Positions 11,623 through 21,739 of a DNA stretch of 64,000 nt are shown here, piece by piece. The translations under genes were made by a program, and so were the position numbers. Under the pieces are notes generated by a model. It was not told the origin of the DNA, searched no databases, and saw only the letters and a program-made list of their open reading frames with translations. Position 1 is the first letter of the stretch, and every line of letters begins with the position of its first letter. Location: positions 199,565,322-199,629,321 of the forward strand of contig CM060680.1 of NCBI GenBank assembly GCA_030686995.1, read 5' to 3'. This stretch comes from Artemisia argyi (taxonomy: Eukaryota; Streptophyta; Magnoliopsida; Asterales; Asteraceae).

Positions 11623-11874
11623 GTACCCAAAGTTTCAAAACCAGCAGTTTCCACTGCTAAGCCAGCAGTTACCACTGCAAGGCCAAAGGTTACCACTGGT
11701 AGGTCTGTTAACAAGAAAAGGGTAAATATGGGAAATGTTGTTAAGGCCTCAGCACGTTGGGAATGGAAACCAAAAGGAACCATCACCTCAAACAATCCCA
11801 ATGGTGTATCAATGACCTTTGATAGATATAATTATATTGATACACGAGACAGATCCAAGTCATTTGTGGCTTAG
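11623..11874 (+). pseudogene. C-terminal Gag fragment of copia C
   Basis: An open frame of 83 codons runs from the edge of the element B insertion to a TAG. It encodes repeated [VI]-[STP]-T-A units (KPAVSTAKPAVTTARPKVTT) and a basic segment. The N-terminal Gag and any zinc knuckle were separated by element B and lie outside the window. The following pol frame begins behind a pyrimidine-rich stretch ending in CAG. Confidence 0.55.
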
Positions 11875-11906
11875 GTCCCCAAAAGGAACTAATTCCTTTA
11901 TTTTGT

Positions 11907-14900
11907 GTGCAGGGACATTCAAAGACTACAAATGATCAAGGATACTCAGACAGTGGATGTTCCAGGCACATGACTGGCAATAAGTCCTATCTTTCAGACT
12001 TTCAACCTTATGATGGACAATTTGTCAGCTTTGGAGGAGGAATTGGTGGCAAAGTTTCTGGCAAAGGAACAATCAAGTCTGGAAACATTGATTTTAAAGA
12101 TGTGCAGTATGTGAAAGAACTCAAGTACAACCTCTTTAGTGTGTCACAGATGTGTGACAAGAAGCATAGAGTTCTATTCACAGAAGATGAATGCTATATC
12201 TTATCTAAGGATTATAAGCTTCCTGATGAAAGTGAGATTTTGCTTAAAATCCCTAGAAAAGGTAACCTGTATGGCATTGACATGAAGAACATAGTAGTTA
12301 ATAATGATGTTACTTATTTACTTGCTAAAGCCACTTTGGATGAATCAATGCTTTGGCATAGAAGACTTGGTCATGTCAACTTCAAGACCATCAACAAGAT
12401 TGTGAAAGATGGACTTGTCAGAGGTCTACCAGAGAAAAGATTTGAAAATGACCAAACTTGTGTTGCCTGTCTCAAAGGAAAACAACACAGAGCATCATGC
12501 AAGACCAAAGCATTCAATTCTATTGATCATCCACTCTTTATGCTGCATATGGACTTGTTTGGTCCTACTTCTGTGAGCAGCATAAATTTGAAGAAGTATT
12601 GTCTTATTGTGACTAATGATTTTAGTAGATTCACATGGGTTTTCTTTTTAAGAACCAAGGATGAAACCACTGGCATCCTTAAGACATTCATCACTGAAGT
12701 TGAAAATCAATATGAAAAGAAAATCAAGATCATCAGGTGTGACAATGGGACAGAGTTCAAGAATAAAGTTATGGATGATTTTTACAGAGACAAAGGTATT
12801 AAAAGAGAATTTAGTGTTGCAAGAACTCCTCAACAAAATGGAGTTGCAGAAAGAAGAAACAGAACACTAATTGAGGCTGCTAGAACCATGTTAGCTGATT
12901 CAAAGCTACCAGTTTTTGGGCTGAAGCAGTTAACACTGCTTGTTATATATAGAACAGGGTTTTAGTGGTCAAAACAAAGAACAAGACACCTTATGAGTTG
13001 TTCAGAGGAAGACCTCCTACTTTGGAGTTTATGAGGCAATTTGGGTGTCATGTTACCATTCTCAATACCATTGATCATCTGGGTAAATTTGAAGAAAAGT
13101 CTGATGAAGGCTTCTTTGTTGGATACTCTATGGTTAGCAAGGCTTTTAGAGTCTATAACTTAAAAACAAAGAAGATTGAAGAGAACTTGCATGTTCAGTT
13201 TCTTGAAAATAAAGCAAACATGGCAGGTTCAGGACCAGATTGGCTATTTGATCTTGAAACATTATCAAATACAATGAATTATGTTCCTCTCACTTCAAGC
13301 ACTGGAGACAAAGATCTTGAAGATTCAGAAGAATTCATTGATGAAGATGAAGCTTGTAAAGATGATGAAGATCAAATTGTTATGCCACTTTGGGACTTTG
13401 TTGATAATTCTAAAAAGACAAGTGATGCAGATGGTGTGAATTTTGATGTAAATAAAGATATTCCTACTAGCAGTGGTAACTCCATTCCCACTGCTACACC
13501 AGAAGTTTCCACTGTCAGCCCAACTGTGGAACATACTTCTCAGGAATCACCAAGTGATGATGTAGAGATCTCAAACATGCCTACAACATATGATATTCCT
13601 AGCACATCACAGTCTTCAATTCACAAAGTGCATCCACTTGATAATGTTATTGGTGAACTTCAATCAGGTGTGAAGACTAGAAGACAGACAAAGAAAGATG
13701 ATATTCAAGGGTTCATAAGTGAAGTGTATCAGTCCAAGAAATATAGTAAGAAGAATGAGTGTTTGTTTTTCTGTTTTCTCTCACAGGTGGAGCCTAAGAA
13801 TGTGTATATGGCTCTAGGAGAATCTAGCTAGGTTGAAGCTATGCAAGAAGAGTTGCTGCAGTTTAAACTTCAAAAAGTTTGGGTTCTTTGTGACTTGCCT
13901 GATGGTATGAAGGTCATTGGTACTAAATGGGTTTTCAGAAACAAGAAAGATGAAAGAGGTATTGTAATCAGGAACAAAGCTAGATTGGTTGCTCAAGGAT
14001 ACACTCAAGAGGAGGGTATTGATTATGAAGAAGTGTTTGCTCCTGTTGCAAGGATTGAGGCTATTAGATTGTTTTTAGCCTATGCATCATTTATGGGCTT
14101 TACAGTCTATCAAATGAATGTTAAGAGTGCCTTTCTGTATGGTACTATTGATGAGGAGGTATATGTCTCTCAACCTCCAGGCTTTGAAGATCCTCAACAC
14201 CCAAATAAAGTATATAAAGTGGTTAAGGCTCTTTATGGCTTACATCAGGCTCCAAGGAAGTGGTATGAAACCTTAGCTACTTATTTATTGAATAATGGGT
14301 TTCATAGAGGCAAGATTGACCAAACTTTGTTCATCAAGAAAGACAAAGGTGATATTCTACTTGTTCAAGTATATGTTGATGATATTATCTTTGGGTCTAC
14401 TAAACAAGAGATGTGCAAAGAGTTTAAGCTGATGAAGGATGAATTTCAAATGAGTTCTATGGGAGAACTTACATTCTTTTTGGGGCTGCAAGTACAACAG
14501 AGTAAAGAAGGCATCTTTATCAGTCAAGACAAATATGTGACTGAGATCATTAGGAAGTTCAAGTTTACTGATGCAAAACCTTCAAATACCCCTTCTGAGA
14601 AGACCACTCACCTATTGTTGAAGAATGCTAGTGGTGCTAATGTTGATGTTCACACTTACAGATCTATGATTGGTTCTTTGATGTATCTTACTTCATCAAG
14701 GCCAGACATTATGTTTGCTGTATGTGCTTGTGCAAGATTTCAAGTGACTCCAAAGACATCACATATGACAGCAGTGGAAAAGATTTTTAGATACTTGAAG
14801 ACTTATCCTAATCTAGGATTATGGTATCCAAGAGACTCTCCAATGGAATTGATCACATACTCAGATAGTGACTATGCTGGTGCAAGTTTGGATAGAAGAT

Positions 14901-15313
14901 CAACTACTGGAGGATGTCAATTTCTTGGATGTAGATTGGTGTCATGGCAGTGCAAAAAGCAAACTATGGTTTCTACTTCAACCACTGAAGCAGAATATGT
15001 TGCAGCTGCTAGTTGTTGTGCTTAGATCCTTTGGCTTCAGAATCAATTATTGGATTATGGGTACAATTTCATGAACACCATTCTCTATATAGACAATAGT
15101 AGTACCATATGCATTATTAAAAATCCTGTGCAACACACTAAAACTAAACATATTGAAATTCTACATCACTTTATTAGAGATTGTTTTGAGAAAAAGCTTA
15201 TTAATGTTGTCAAAATCCATACTAATGACAATTATGTTGATTTATTAACAAAAGGGCTTGATGTGGGTAGGTTTCAATACTTGGTAACAGGTATTCGAAT
15301 GCTAAATCCATAA
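11907..15313 (+). pseudogene. Copia C pol (protease-integrase-RT-RNase H), decayed
   Basis: Protease motif DSGCSRHMTG is near 11949. The integrase zinc-binding region has HRRLGH near 12358 and CVACLKGK near 12460; the catalytic core has HMDLFGP, RCDNGTEF and NGVAERRNRT (about 12547-12870). The RT carries YVDDIIFGS near 14375, and RNase H has TTEAEYVA near 14985. Breaks: a one-base loss in a T run near 12913-12917, and TAG stops at 12950, 13829 and 15023. Each stop replaces an expected Gln or Trp codon, consistent with C-to-T decay. Not functional as it stands. Confidence 0.9.
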
Positions 15314-15485
15314 ATCTTTGATGTCTAATACTTTTCAGTGTTGCAGGTTAGTTTTTAGGTACTAATATTGTTTGTATTGTATATATGGTTTTCTACTAAT
15401 TTGTATGCAGAGTTATCAAGAGCACAGTGGAAATTAACATACAACAGTAGAAAGTTTGGTGATAATGGCAAGAACAAAGAGTACT

Positions 15486-15491
15486 TTTATT
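15486..15491 (-). terminator. Poly(A) signal AATAAA of the antisense unit
   Basis: On the minus strand AATAAA sits in AATCAATAAAAG, about 95 bases after the antisense stop codon. This is a usual position for a plant polyadenylation signal. Confidence 0.45.
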
Positions 15492-15582
15492 GATTAAAAA
15501 GAGAGTACATCACATCCATTCAGAAAACATTGTCACCAACACAGAAAACCATCACAAAAGACATAAACCTACAACCTAACAC

Positions 15583-16038
15583 CTACTCCATGGGTTTCTT
15601 TCCTTTTCCTTCATAGTCATGCTTGCCTTTGGAAGCTTTCTTTCTCTTGTCATCAAAAGAGAGTTGTTTCCTTGGACAAGCAAGTCCCAGAACTTGCTTG
15701 GGAGGCCTTGGTGCTTGGGTAGGCTTCTCAACAGCAGGCCACTTCATGTTGCTTATGGCAGTCTTCAATGCTGTGGTGAGGGCCTTTGGAAGCTCTTTGG
15801 AAAGATCAAAGGTTGGATCATTATCATCATCAGAGGAAGAACTAGAATAGAACTCCAAAGATGGAGCAGGAGAAGCTTCAGTCTTTTTGGATGGCTTGTT
15901 GGATACTGTGGAAGTGGTTGCACTTGGTGGGAATTAATCACTCCATCCTGTTGAAAGATCCTCTGAGTTTGAACAATAGCTGATTTCCTCATCAGATGAA
16001 TCATCAGAAGATATGTAGACTATTGGGAACCAGCTCAT
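15583..16038 (-). pseudogene. Antisense accessory ORF inside copia C (one in-frame stop)
   Basis: On the strand opposite to pol, an ATG at 16038 (MSWFPIVYIS) opens a frame of 151 codons broken only by TAA at 15934-15936. The product is acidic and serine-rich at the N-terminus (SSDDSSDEE; later SSSSSDDDND) and very basic at the C-terminus (DDKRKKASKGKHDYEGKGKK). The middle has LSKELPKALTTALKTAISNMKWP, possibly helical. No known domain is recognised. The TATA box 67 bp upstream and AATAAA downstream make a complete transcription-unit layout. The single stop (GATTAATTC) could be a recent C-to-T change. Antisense extra ORFs are known in some plant LTR elements; this one I cannot name. Confidence 0.55.
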
Positions 16039-16104
16039 TGTGTTGATTAAGGGTTTGTGTTGTTGAAGTTGTTTGTTGATGAGAGATAAAAGTTTTGAGC
16101 CCCC

Positions 16105-16112
16105 TTTTTATA
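16105..16112 (-). promoter_or_regulatory. TATA box of the antisense unit
   Basis: TATAAAAA on the minus strand, followed by GGGGG, lies 67 bp upstream of the antisense ATG. Transcription would start near 16080. Confidence 0.5.
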
Positions 16113-16384
16113 AGCAAAGTCAAGGTCGAATTCTAATTAATGAAGAATATTTACTCTTACCTGTTTTGGTAGGTTGGAGGAGTAAATTTGGTTATTATCG
16201 GGTTGACTTTTGGAAGATATTTTTGTGAATAGTAACTTGGTTAAGAAGTTACTTTGGGTTAATCTTTATGGGTTAAGTTGAAAGTTACTTTGGTTTGCAG
16301 CATACAACCCATATTATTGGAGTCATTAGAGTAATAAGGTGTGTATCATAGACACACAACAAATGGTTATAGATTCACCATGTC

Positions 16385-16590
16385 TAATCCACATAAGAAT
16401 CAACTAGTCCAGAGCGAACGGCTACTGGTAAAGACTTATCAAATCCGTTTATGGTTGATAGTTTACCAAAAACTAGGTTATCAACTCACCATACTCCAAG
16501 TGATCAAGAGTTGGCTAGTCCATACCAAACGGCTCATGGTAAAGACATATCAAATCCGTTGATAGCTGGTAGTTTGCTAAAAACTATTAT
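16385..16590 (+). repeat. Tandem repeat shared with gypsy element A
   Basis: Two units contain CGGCTxxTGGTAAAGAC, TATCAAATCCGTT, a TTGATAGTTT-type segment and GAGTTGGCTAGTCC. They match the minus-strand repeat units of element A (2531-2945) over more than 80 bp at roughly 80-85% identity by eye. They lie between pol and the 3' LTR, as in element A. Confidence 0.65.
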
Positions 16591-16964
16591 AAGAGCAGCA
16601 AATTTACATGTTTTATTCACCACTGCTCTTTGATATGTTGTGAAAATTTTACCACTGCTAGTTCATTAGTTACCACTACAAGAGTAATTTTTCCACTGAT
16701 GAACTAGCCGTTACAACTGTTGTGTCAGTAATCCATTTTTTACTAGCCGTTGTAAAAATAACCGTCTTTCCTTATTAATAGGGTAAAATCTTTTGTGAAT
16801 TATCTACTTACTTATTATAAATTATTCTTTTTCCAAAGATAATTCTTTCTAAAGATAATTCACATTGCGCAACCTCCTCAAACCCTATTAGTATAAATTG
16901 ATCATCATACGGCTTGCTTTTTATCTTGATTACTAACACTTTTATTCTCTTTTTCACAAATATC
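16591..16964 (+). promoter_or_regulatory. Non-coding spacer with possible promoter for the 966-codon ORF
   Basis: Contains several TTACCACTGC-like motifs (16616, 16649, 16670) and TATA-like stretches (TATTATAAAT near 16812; GTATAAATTG near 16890). The second lies about 75 bp before the ORF start, suitable for a separate promoter. No direct evidence of transcription. Confidence 0.35.
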
Positions 16965-19865
16965 ATGGCGATTCTAAAATTTGTCGAGGAGCACAACCAA
17001 GTGGCCTACTTACAAAAGTCAAACGAGAAGAGTGGCCCTGTTTTTCATCAGATTGTGGATTTTCTAAACACAACTCATATAAGGTATACCTTAACTTTTA
17101 ATCCCACAATCTATGTCTCTCATATCAAACAGGTCTGGAACACTGTGGAGTCCATAACTCTTGAACAGGGAGACACACATGAATCTGTGGATGCTCTAAG
17201 AGCCACAGTGGATGGGGTAACTATTGATGTTACTGAGTCATCCTTGAGGAGAATTCTCCAATTGGATGATCTCAAGGGTATCATCACATTACCTAATTCA
17301 GAAATTTTCACTAATATTGCTTTAATGGGGTATGATACATCTGAACAAAAAGTTACTTTTAGAAAAGGATGTTTTTGTCCCCATTGGAGATTTTTAATTC
17401 ACACTCTTTTACATTGCCTAAGTCCTAATAAAACTTCTTATGAACAATTTGCATCAACCATGGCTTATCATTTGGTTTGTTTGGCAACTGATAGGACTTT
17501 CAATTTTTCAAAGTTTATTTTCAATAATATGAAGGGCAATGTAAAGAGTCAATATAAATTTTTGATGTATCCAAGGTTTGTGCAAGCAGTGTTAAATGAG
17601 TTTCAACTGCGCCCTCACAATAGAATTTATGAACCTTCCAGCCTAAAGCCAAAAGTTTTTCAAAACATGTGTAAGGCTTCAGATCTTTGGAATGGGGAGG
17701 TTCATCCACTTTTTCCTCAAATGCTTGCTAAAATTGCTCCAGTACAGGGTGAAGATGCAACCATCCCAGTTGTATCCCATAACACACCCAATATTGTTGT
17801 TCCACCAATTCACCATACCCCTGCTATAACTCACACTTATGAGAGAAGGTCTAAACAGCCAACTTCTCTCATCTCAACATTGCATGTTGCTGAACCCTTT
17901 GGTTTAGGAACAAGCAGTGGTGGTTCAAGGCTTAATCCTAGTCCAACTAGGGAAGAGCCTAAATCAATGCCTCATGATTCACCTCTCCCAACAGGTTACA
18001 CAGTTGGAAGTGATGAAGGCAGTGTGCAACTACCTGAATTGATGGACATTTGTACCAAATTAGTCAAGCAGGTTCAAGCTCTGGAGAAAGATCTGGCACA
18101 GACTAAAGAACAACATGTCACAGAGCTGAATCAATTGAAGGCTGAGATTCAAAGATTGCAGAATGAAGTTGAGAATCTCAAGAAGAAAAGACCTGCTAAA
18201 GTTGTGTTATCTTCATCATCTTCACCTCAGGATGAGTTTTCTGCAAGTTCTACTAAAGTTTTGGGAGATTCTTCCAAACAGGGGAGGAAAACAGATGCAG
18301 AGCTTAAGGAGAGGAATAAAAATTTTGAAAAAGAGTTTGCTGAGCTCACTGATTCTGATAATGCTCAAGCAAAAGATGATGTAGCTGAGACTGAGGGGAG
18401 GAAATTGGATTTTGAAGATATGGATGCTGATGCTGGTTTTAACTTTGATGATTTAGTTGGAACTGATCAACCAATTACCACTGCAAGTGAAAAAGTTCCC
18501 ACTGCTACTCAAGAAATTACCACTGCAGAGGAAGAAGCTGCCAGAATAAGATCAGTCAAAGGAAAAGCTATTGTGACTGGTTCAGAACAAGAGCTTACAA
18601 GAAAGATTTCTAAGAAAGAACAAGCTCAAATTAATTTTGATGCAAGATTGGCAGAGCAACAGCAAGCAGCAGAGAATGAAAGAAAGAGAAAGCTAGAGGA
18701 AGATGAAGTTGCTAGTTTTATGGAAGCAAAGAGGTTGGATAAACTTGAAGCTGTTATGGCAGAACCAATTTCAAGTGTTTCACCAACTGTCATACATGAG
18801 AAACCTCCTTTGTTCACTTATGTGCCTACAGAAGAAGAGATTGACTATTTGATTAACAATGATCAAATAATCAGGAAGAAGGCCATTGAACTTATTGCAA
18901 ATACAACCTTGAATGAAGACCAAAAGTCTGCTCAACTTAAAGATTTCATTCAAATGAAGAATCAGCAGGCTCTTGATGAAATCATTGGGGATATTAGAAA
19001 AGGTCAAAAGAAGCCAAGAAAGCTTACAAAGGCACAGATCATTGCTGAGATGAAGACTTTTTGTTACCATGTTGGTAATATGAAGATGGCTCAATTCAAA
19101 GGAATGTCACATGATCAAATTGAAGGTATTTACTACAGAATCAAAAGACAAGATAGTAAATTCATTCCAATGGATCAAGAACCTATAGTTATGAAGACAA
19201 AAAGGTCTGGAGTGAGTCTTGGATCAAAAGATGCAAAGAAGTTGAAGACTCAGGAATCATCTCAAGACGGTCCTAGCAAGTTGACAGAAGAGCAAGTTAC
19301 AAACATGTTGTTCATAGAGACTGATGTACTTAATATTGAACCTCTACAAGCAAAATATCCAGTTGTTGGTTGGGAGATCTTTTCTGATAGTTTTGGTGTA
19401 GCTTGGAAGATCATCATAACTGGAAGTGTCACAAGCATTTGCAGAGATTTTGAAGACATTGTTAGATCTTGTGATAGAGAAGACTTGGATACTTTATGGA
19501 GGATTATTCAAGATCAGTTTAAAAAGGATGAACTTGTTGATGTCAAGGCTAAGGAGTTATGGGTTCACTTCAGAAGATTATATGAACCTGACCCAAGTGA
19601 TAGATATTGGAGATTTGAAGCTCATGGTACAAGAACTTTGTGGAAATTCTATGATTCAAGTTCTGTGCATCATGTTTCTACTCAAGATGGAGTTGATGTC
19701 TTTATGCTGGCTGAGAAAGAATATCCATTGAGAGCTGGAGTATTGACAGTGATGTTGTCAGAGAAGCTTAGGTGCTGGGAAAGAACTGAAGTCATAGATG
19801 ATTTGCTACAAAGGATTTATGATCAAAGTGTGAGAGCTGATAAAGAGTTAAGAAGAAGAAGATAA
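16965..19865 (+). CDS. Intact 966-residue accessory protein of Asteraceae copia elements, function unknown
   Basis: The start MAILKFVEEHNQVAYL is chosen because ATCATGGCG is a good initiation context and this N-terminus is typical of the family; an in-frame ATG 51 bases upstream is possible. Residues about 1-250 form a conserved globular region (HIRYTLTFNPTIYVSHIKQVW; FLMYPRFVQAVLNEF). A Pro/Ser-rich linker follows, then a coiled coil at about 358-410, charged segments, and a conserved C-terminal region of about 150 residues (FEDIVRSCDREDLDTLW; LWVHFRRLYEPDPSDRYW). No signal peptide or transmembrane helix, so it is not an obvious Env. Relatives are abundant in Asteraceae annotations under unreliable names (for example 'synaptobrevin, longin-like'). 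The frame is intact although pol is dead, suggesting recent supply or selection. Confidence 0.75.
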   Translation: MAILKFVEEHNQVAYLQKSNEKSGPVFHQIVDFLNTTHIRYTLTFNPTIYVSHIKQVWNTVESITLEQGDTHESVDALRATVDGVTIDVTESSLRRILQLDDLKGIITLPNSEIFTNIALMGYDTSEQKVTFRKGCFCPHWRFLIHTLLHCLSPNKTSYEQFASTMAYHLVCLATDRTFNFSKFIFNNMKGNVKSQYKFLMYPRFVQAVLNEFQLRPHNRIYEPSSLKPKVFQNMCKASDLWNGEVHPLFPQMLAKIAPVQGEDATIPVVSHNTPNIVVPPIHHTPAITHTYERRSKQPTSLISTLHVAEPFGLGTSSGGSRLNPSPTREEPKSMPHDSPLPTGYTVGSDEGSVQLPELMDICTKLVKQVQALEKDLAQTKEQHVTELNQLKAEIQRLQNEVENLKKKRPAKVVLSSSSSPQDEFSASSTKVLGDSSKQGRKTDAELKERNKNFEKEFAELTDSDNAQAKDDVAETEGRKLDFEDMDADAGFNFDDLVGTDQPITTASEKVPTATQEITTAEEEAARIRSVKGKAIVTGSEQELTRKISKKEQAQINFDARLAEQQQAAENERKRKLEEDEVASFMEAKRLDKLEAVMAEPISSVSPTVIHEKPPLFTYVPTEEEIDYLINNDQIIRKKAIELIANTTLNEDQKSAQLKDFIQMKNQQALDEIIGDIRKGQKKPRKLTKAQIIAEMKTFCYHVGNMKMAQFKGMSHDQIEGIYYRIKRQDSKFIPMDQEPIVMKTKRSGVSLGSKDAKKLKTQESSQDGPSKLTEEQVTNMLFIETDVLNIEPLQAKYPVVGWEIFSDSFGVAWKIIITGSVTSICRDFEDIVRSCDREDLDTLWRIIQDQFKKDELVDVKAKELWVHFRRLYEPDPSDRYWRFEAHGTRTLWKFYDSSSVHHVSTQDGVDVFMLAEKEYPLRAGVLTVMLSEKLRCWERTEVIDDLLQRIYDQSVRADKELRRRR

Positions 19866-19940
19866 GTGTTTGGAAGAATTCCCATATCCTCATGTTTGCT
19901 GAATACTTGAAGAAACTTATTGATTTATGTATTAATCATA

Positions 19941-19954
19941 AGTTAGGGGAGGAT
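19941..19954 (+). other. Polypurine tract of copia C
   Basis: AGTTAGGGGAGGAT immediately precedes the TGTTGG start of the 3' LTR. Confidence 0.7.
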
Positions 19955-20491
19955 TGTTGGGAATTATACTAACAGTTACCACGGCTAAGAGAAGATGTTA
20001 CAACTGCAGAAGATTGTACTTGCAGTGGAAACTCATTACCACTGCAAGAACATATATTACCATTGCTTATTAGATAACTGTTAGGAAACATGTTTAGATA
20101 AATATAGAATAGATCTTGTGTATATCGTATTCTATTAGCTTTATACTTATCTTGTAGAAGAGGACTCCTTGTGCTATAAAAGGAGATCCTAGGTTAAAGG
20201 TTTGATATACGTTTCTAGAGCTTCAAGGTGTAACCCTAGTGATATCAAGATCACTCGTATTATTATCATCAATAATATTGGAGCTAATAGTTTGTTTACA
20301 TACATTGTTCTTATTCATATACAACTGTCTTACTCACAATCAAACTTCTAAGTGTTACTAAGTAGATTCCGCATACTTAGTGATATAACTCAAAGTATCA
20401 ATCTAACACAAGTTCAAGGTGTTTAGATCCAGCACATTGGCATACTATCGACCCATAAGGCACAAAGATCTATCAAGGAGCTGATCTAACA
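19955..20491 (+). repeat. 3' LTR of copia C (537 bp)
   Basis: Begins TGTTGGGAATTATAC and ends GATCTAACA (terminal TGTT/AACA). It contains TATAAAAG (20174-20181) and several TTACCACTGC-like motifs. The following GATGC is the presumed target-site duplication. Confidence 0.8.
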
Positions 20492-20647
20492 GATGCAGTG
20501 ACCTTATTGAAGCGATTCCGAAAGTTCTTGATGACCCAAGACATTAGAGCACGTGTTGCTGCTCATATTTTTAGTATGATTAGTTTTTTTATAGCTAAAG
20601 GAGTGGGAGCCCAGTTAGTATCTCGGCTTCCCACTAACTTCTTGTAA
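20492..20647 (+). pseudogene. C-terminal fragment of a plant retroelement protein (tail 1)
   Basis: The 51 codons ending at TAA 20645 include DAVTLLKRFRKF, AAHIFSMISFFIAKGVGAQ and LVSRLPTNFL. This ending is typical of the C-terminus of plant LINE-like/'auxilin-like' reverse-transcriptase-associated proteins. The upstream part was cut away by insertion of copia C, whose target duplication supplies the first codons. It is followed by an (AAT)n tail. Confidence 0.55.
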
Positions 20648-20660
20648 TGCTATAAGTTTC

Positions 20661-21022
<362 letters not shown>

Positions 21023-21035
21023 TTTATTATGTTTC

Positions 21036-21036
<1 letters not shown>

Positions 21037-21106
<70 letters not shown>
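21037..21106. repeat. (AAT)n microsatellite after tail 2
   Basis: About 23 AAT units, following TATTATGTTTC. Same arrangement as the repeat after tail 1. Confidence 0.95.
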
Positions 21107-21108
<2 letters not shown>

Positions 21109-21111
21109 GAT

Positions 21112-21321
21112 CAGCAATTTAGGGTTAATATTAGGTCGTGTGTTTTTGGTAGTGGGTGTTTAAGGCTCGTATTACCATATAAGGCAAAGGTTCGAGGAAG
21201 AAATACTGCATGCTTTATTGTTACTGCACGACTCGAATTACTAACTACCAACTAGCCATTTTTATTATTATTATTTTTTAAATAATAAAAGCTAACATAT
21301 TTGACTAATCCTAAACGAATA
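21112..21321 (+). repeat. Segment X, copy 1
   Basis: Matches 56853-56927 plus 61552-61705 (GCAATTTAGGGTTAATATTAGG at one end, CTAACATATTTGACTAATCC at the other). Copy 2 is split by a Helitron-like insertion and continues into a REM exon. Copy 1 ends at the DUF4283 element. The two are paralogous duplications of the same locus. Confidence 0.7.
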
Positions 21322-21739
21322 AAAAAACCCTAGCGATTCTCTCTCTGGCGAAAAAAAAAAGAAAAACGCAACCCTTGCAAATTATATTCGTTTTTCATCG
21401 ATTTCGTCATTCTTTTAAATTACCAAATGAACTTAATTAATCCTTCGTTTGTGGATTGCTAAGATTCGTGGATGTGGGGTTCCCTATAACCACTGACCTA
21501 TAGCTATCTTCTATTCGATTATTGATTACTTTTATAGTCGGTTTGTTTCTTTTTGATTATTCTAATCCATTAAAACATGTCTTACTCTAATTATTTATTC
21601 CATATAACATTTTGTGGCTGCATGTGATATGTTTTGGTAATATTTACTTAATTTATTGATTGATTTGGTTATTCTGGTGGGGCTTCAGATCAGTACGATT
21701 TGGTGGTGATTTTGAGGTTCGTCTTGTTGTGGTGGTGTT

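Larger units (their letters stand above)
11621..20491 (+). mobile_element. SIRE/Maximus-type copia element C with accessory genes
   Basis: Order: 3' part of gag, protease, integrase, reverse transcriptase, RNase H, a convergent antisense gene, a tandem repeat, a 966-codon sense ORF, polypurine tract, 3' LTR. The integrase-before-RT order defines Ty1/copia. The DSGCSRHMTG protease motif and the long extra ORF after pol fit the SIRE/Maximus lineage in Asteraceae. The 5' LTR is not in the window. The right flank GATGC (20492-20496) is the expected target-site duplication. Confidence 0.8.

Noticed and set aside
15619..15954. Plus-strand frames opposite the antisense gene
   Set aside because: Shadows of the antisense ORF; composition and lack of promoter favour the minus strand.
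16965..19865. Envelope protein assignment for the ORF after pol
   Set aside because: No signal peptide, no transmembrane helix and no fusion-like hydrophobic stretch; the position alone is not evidence.
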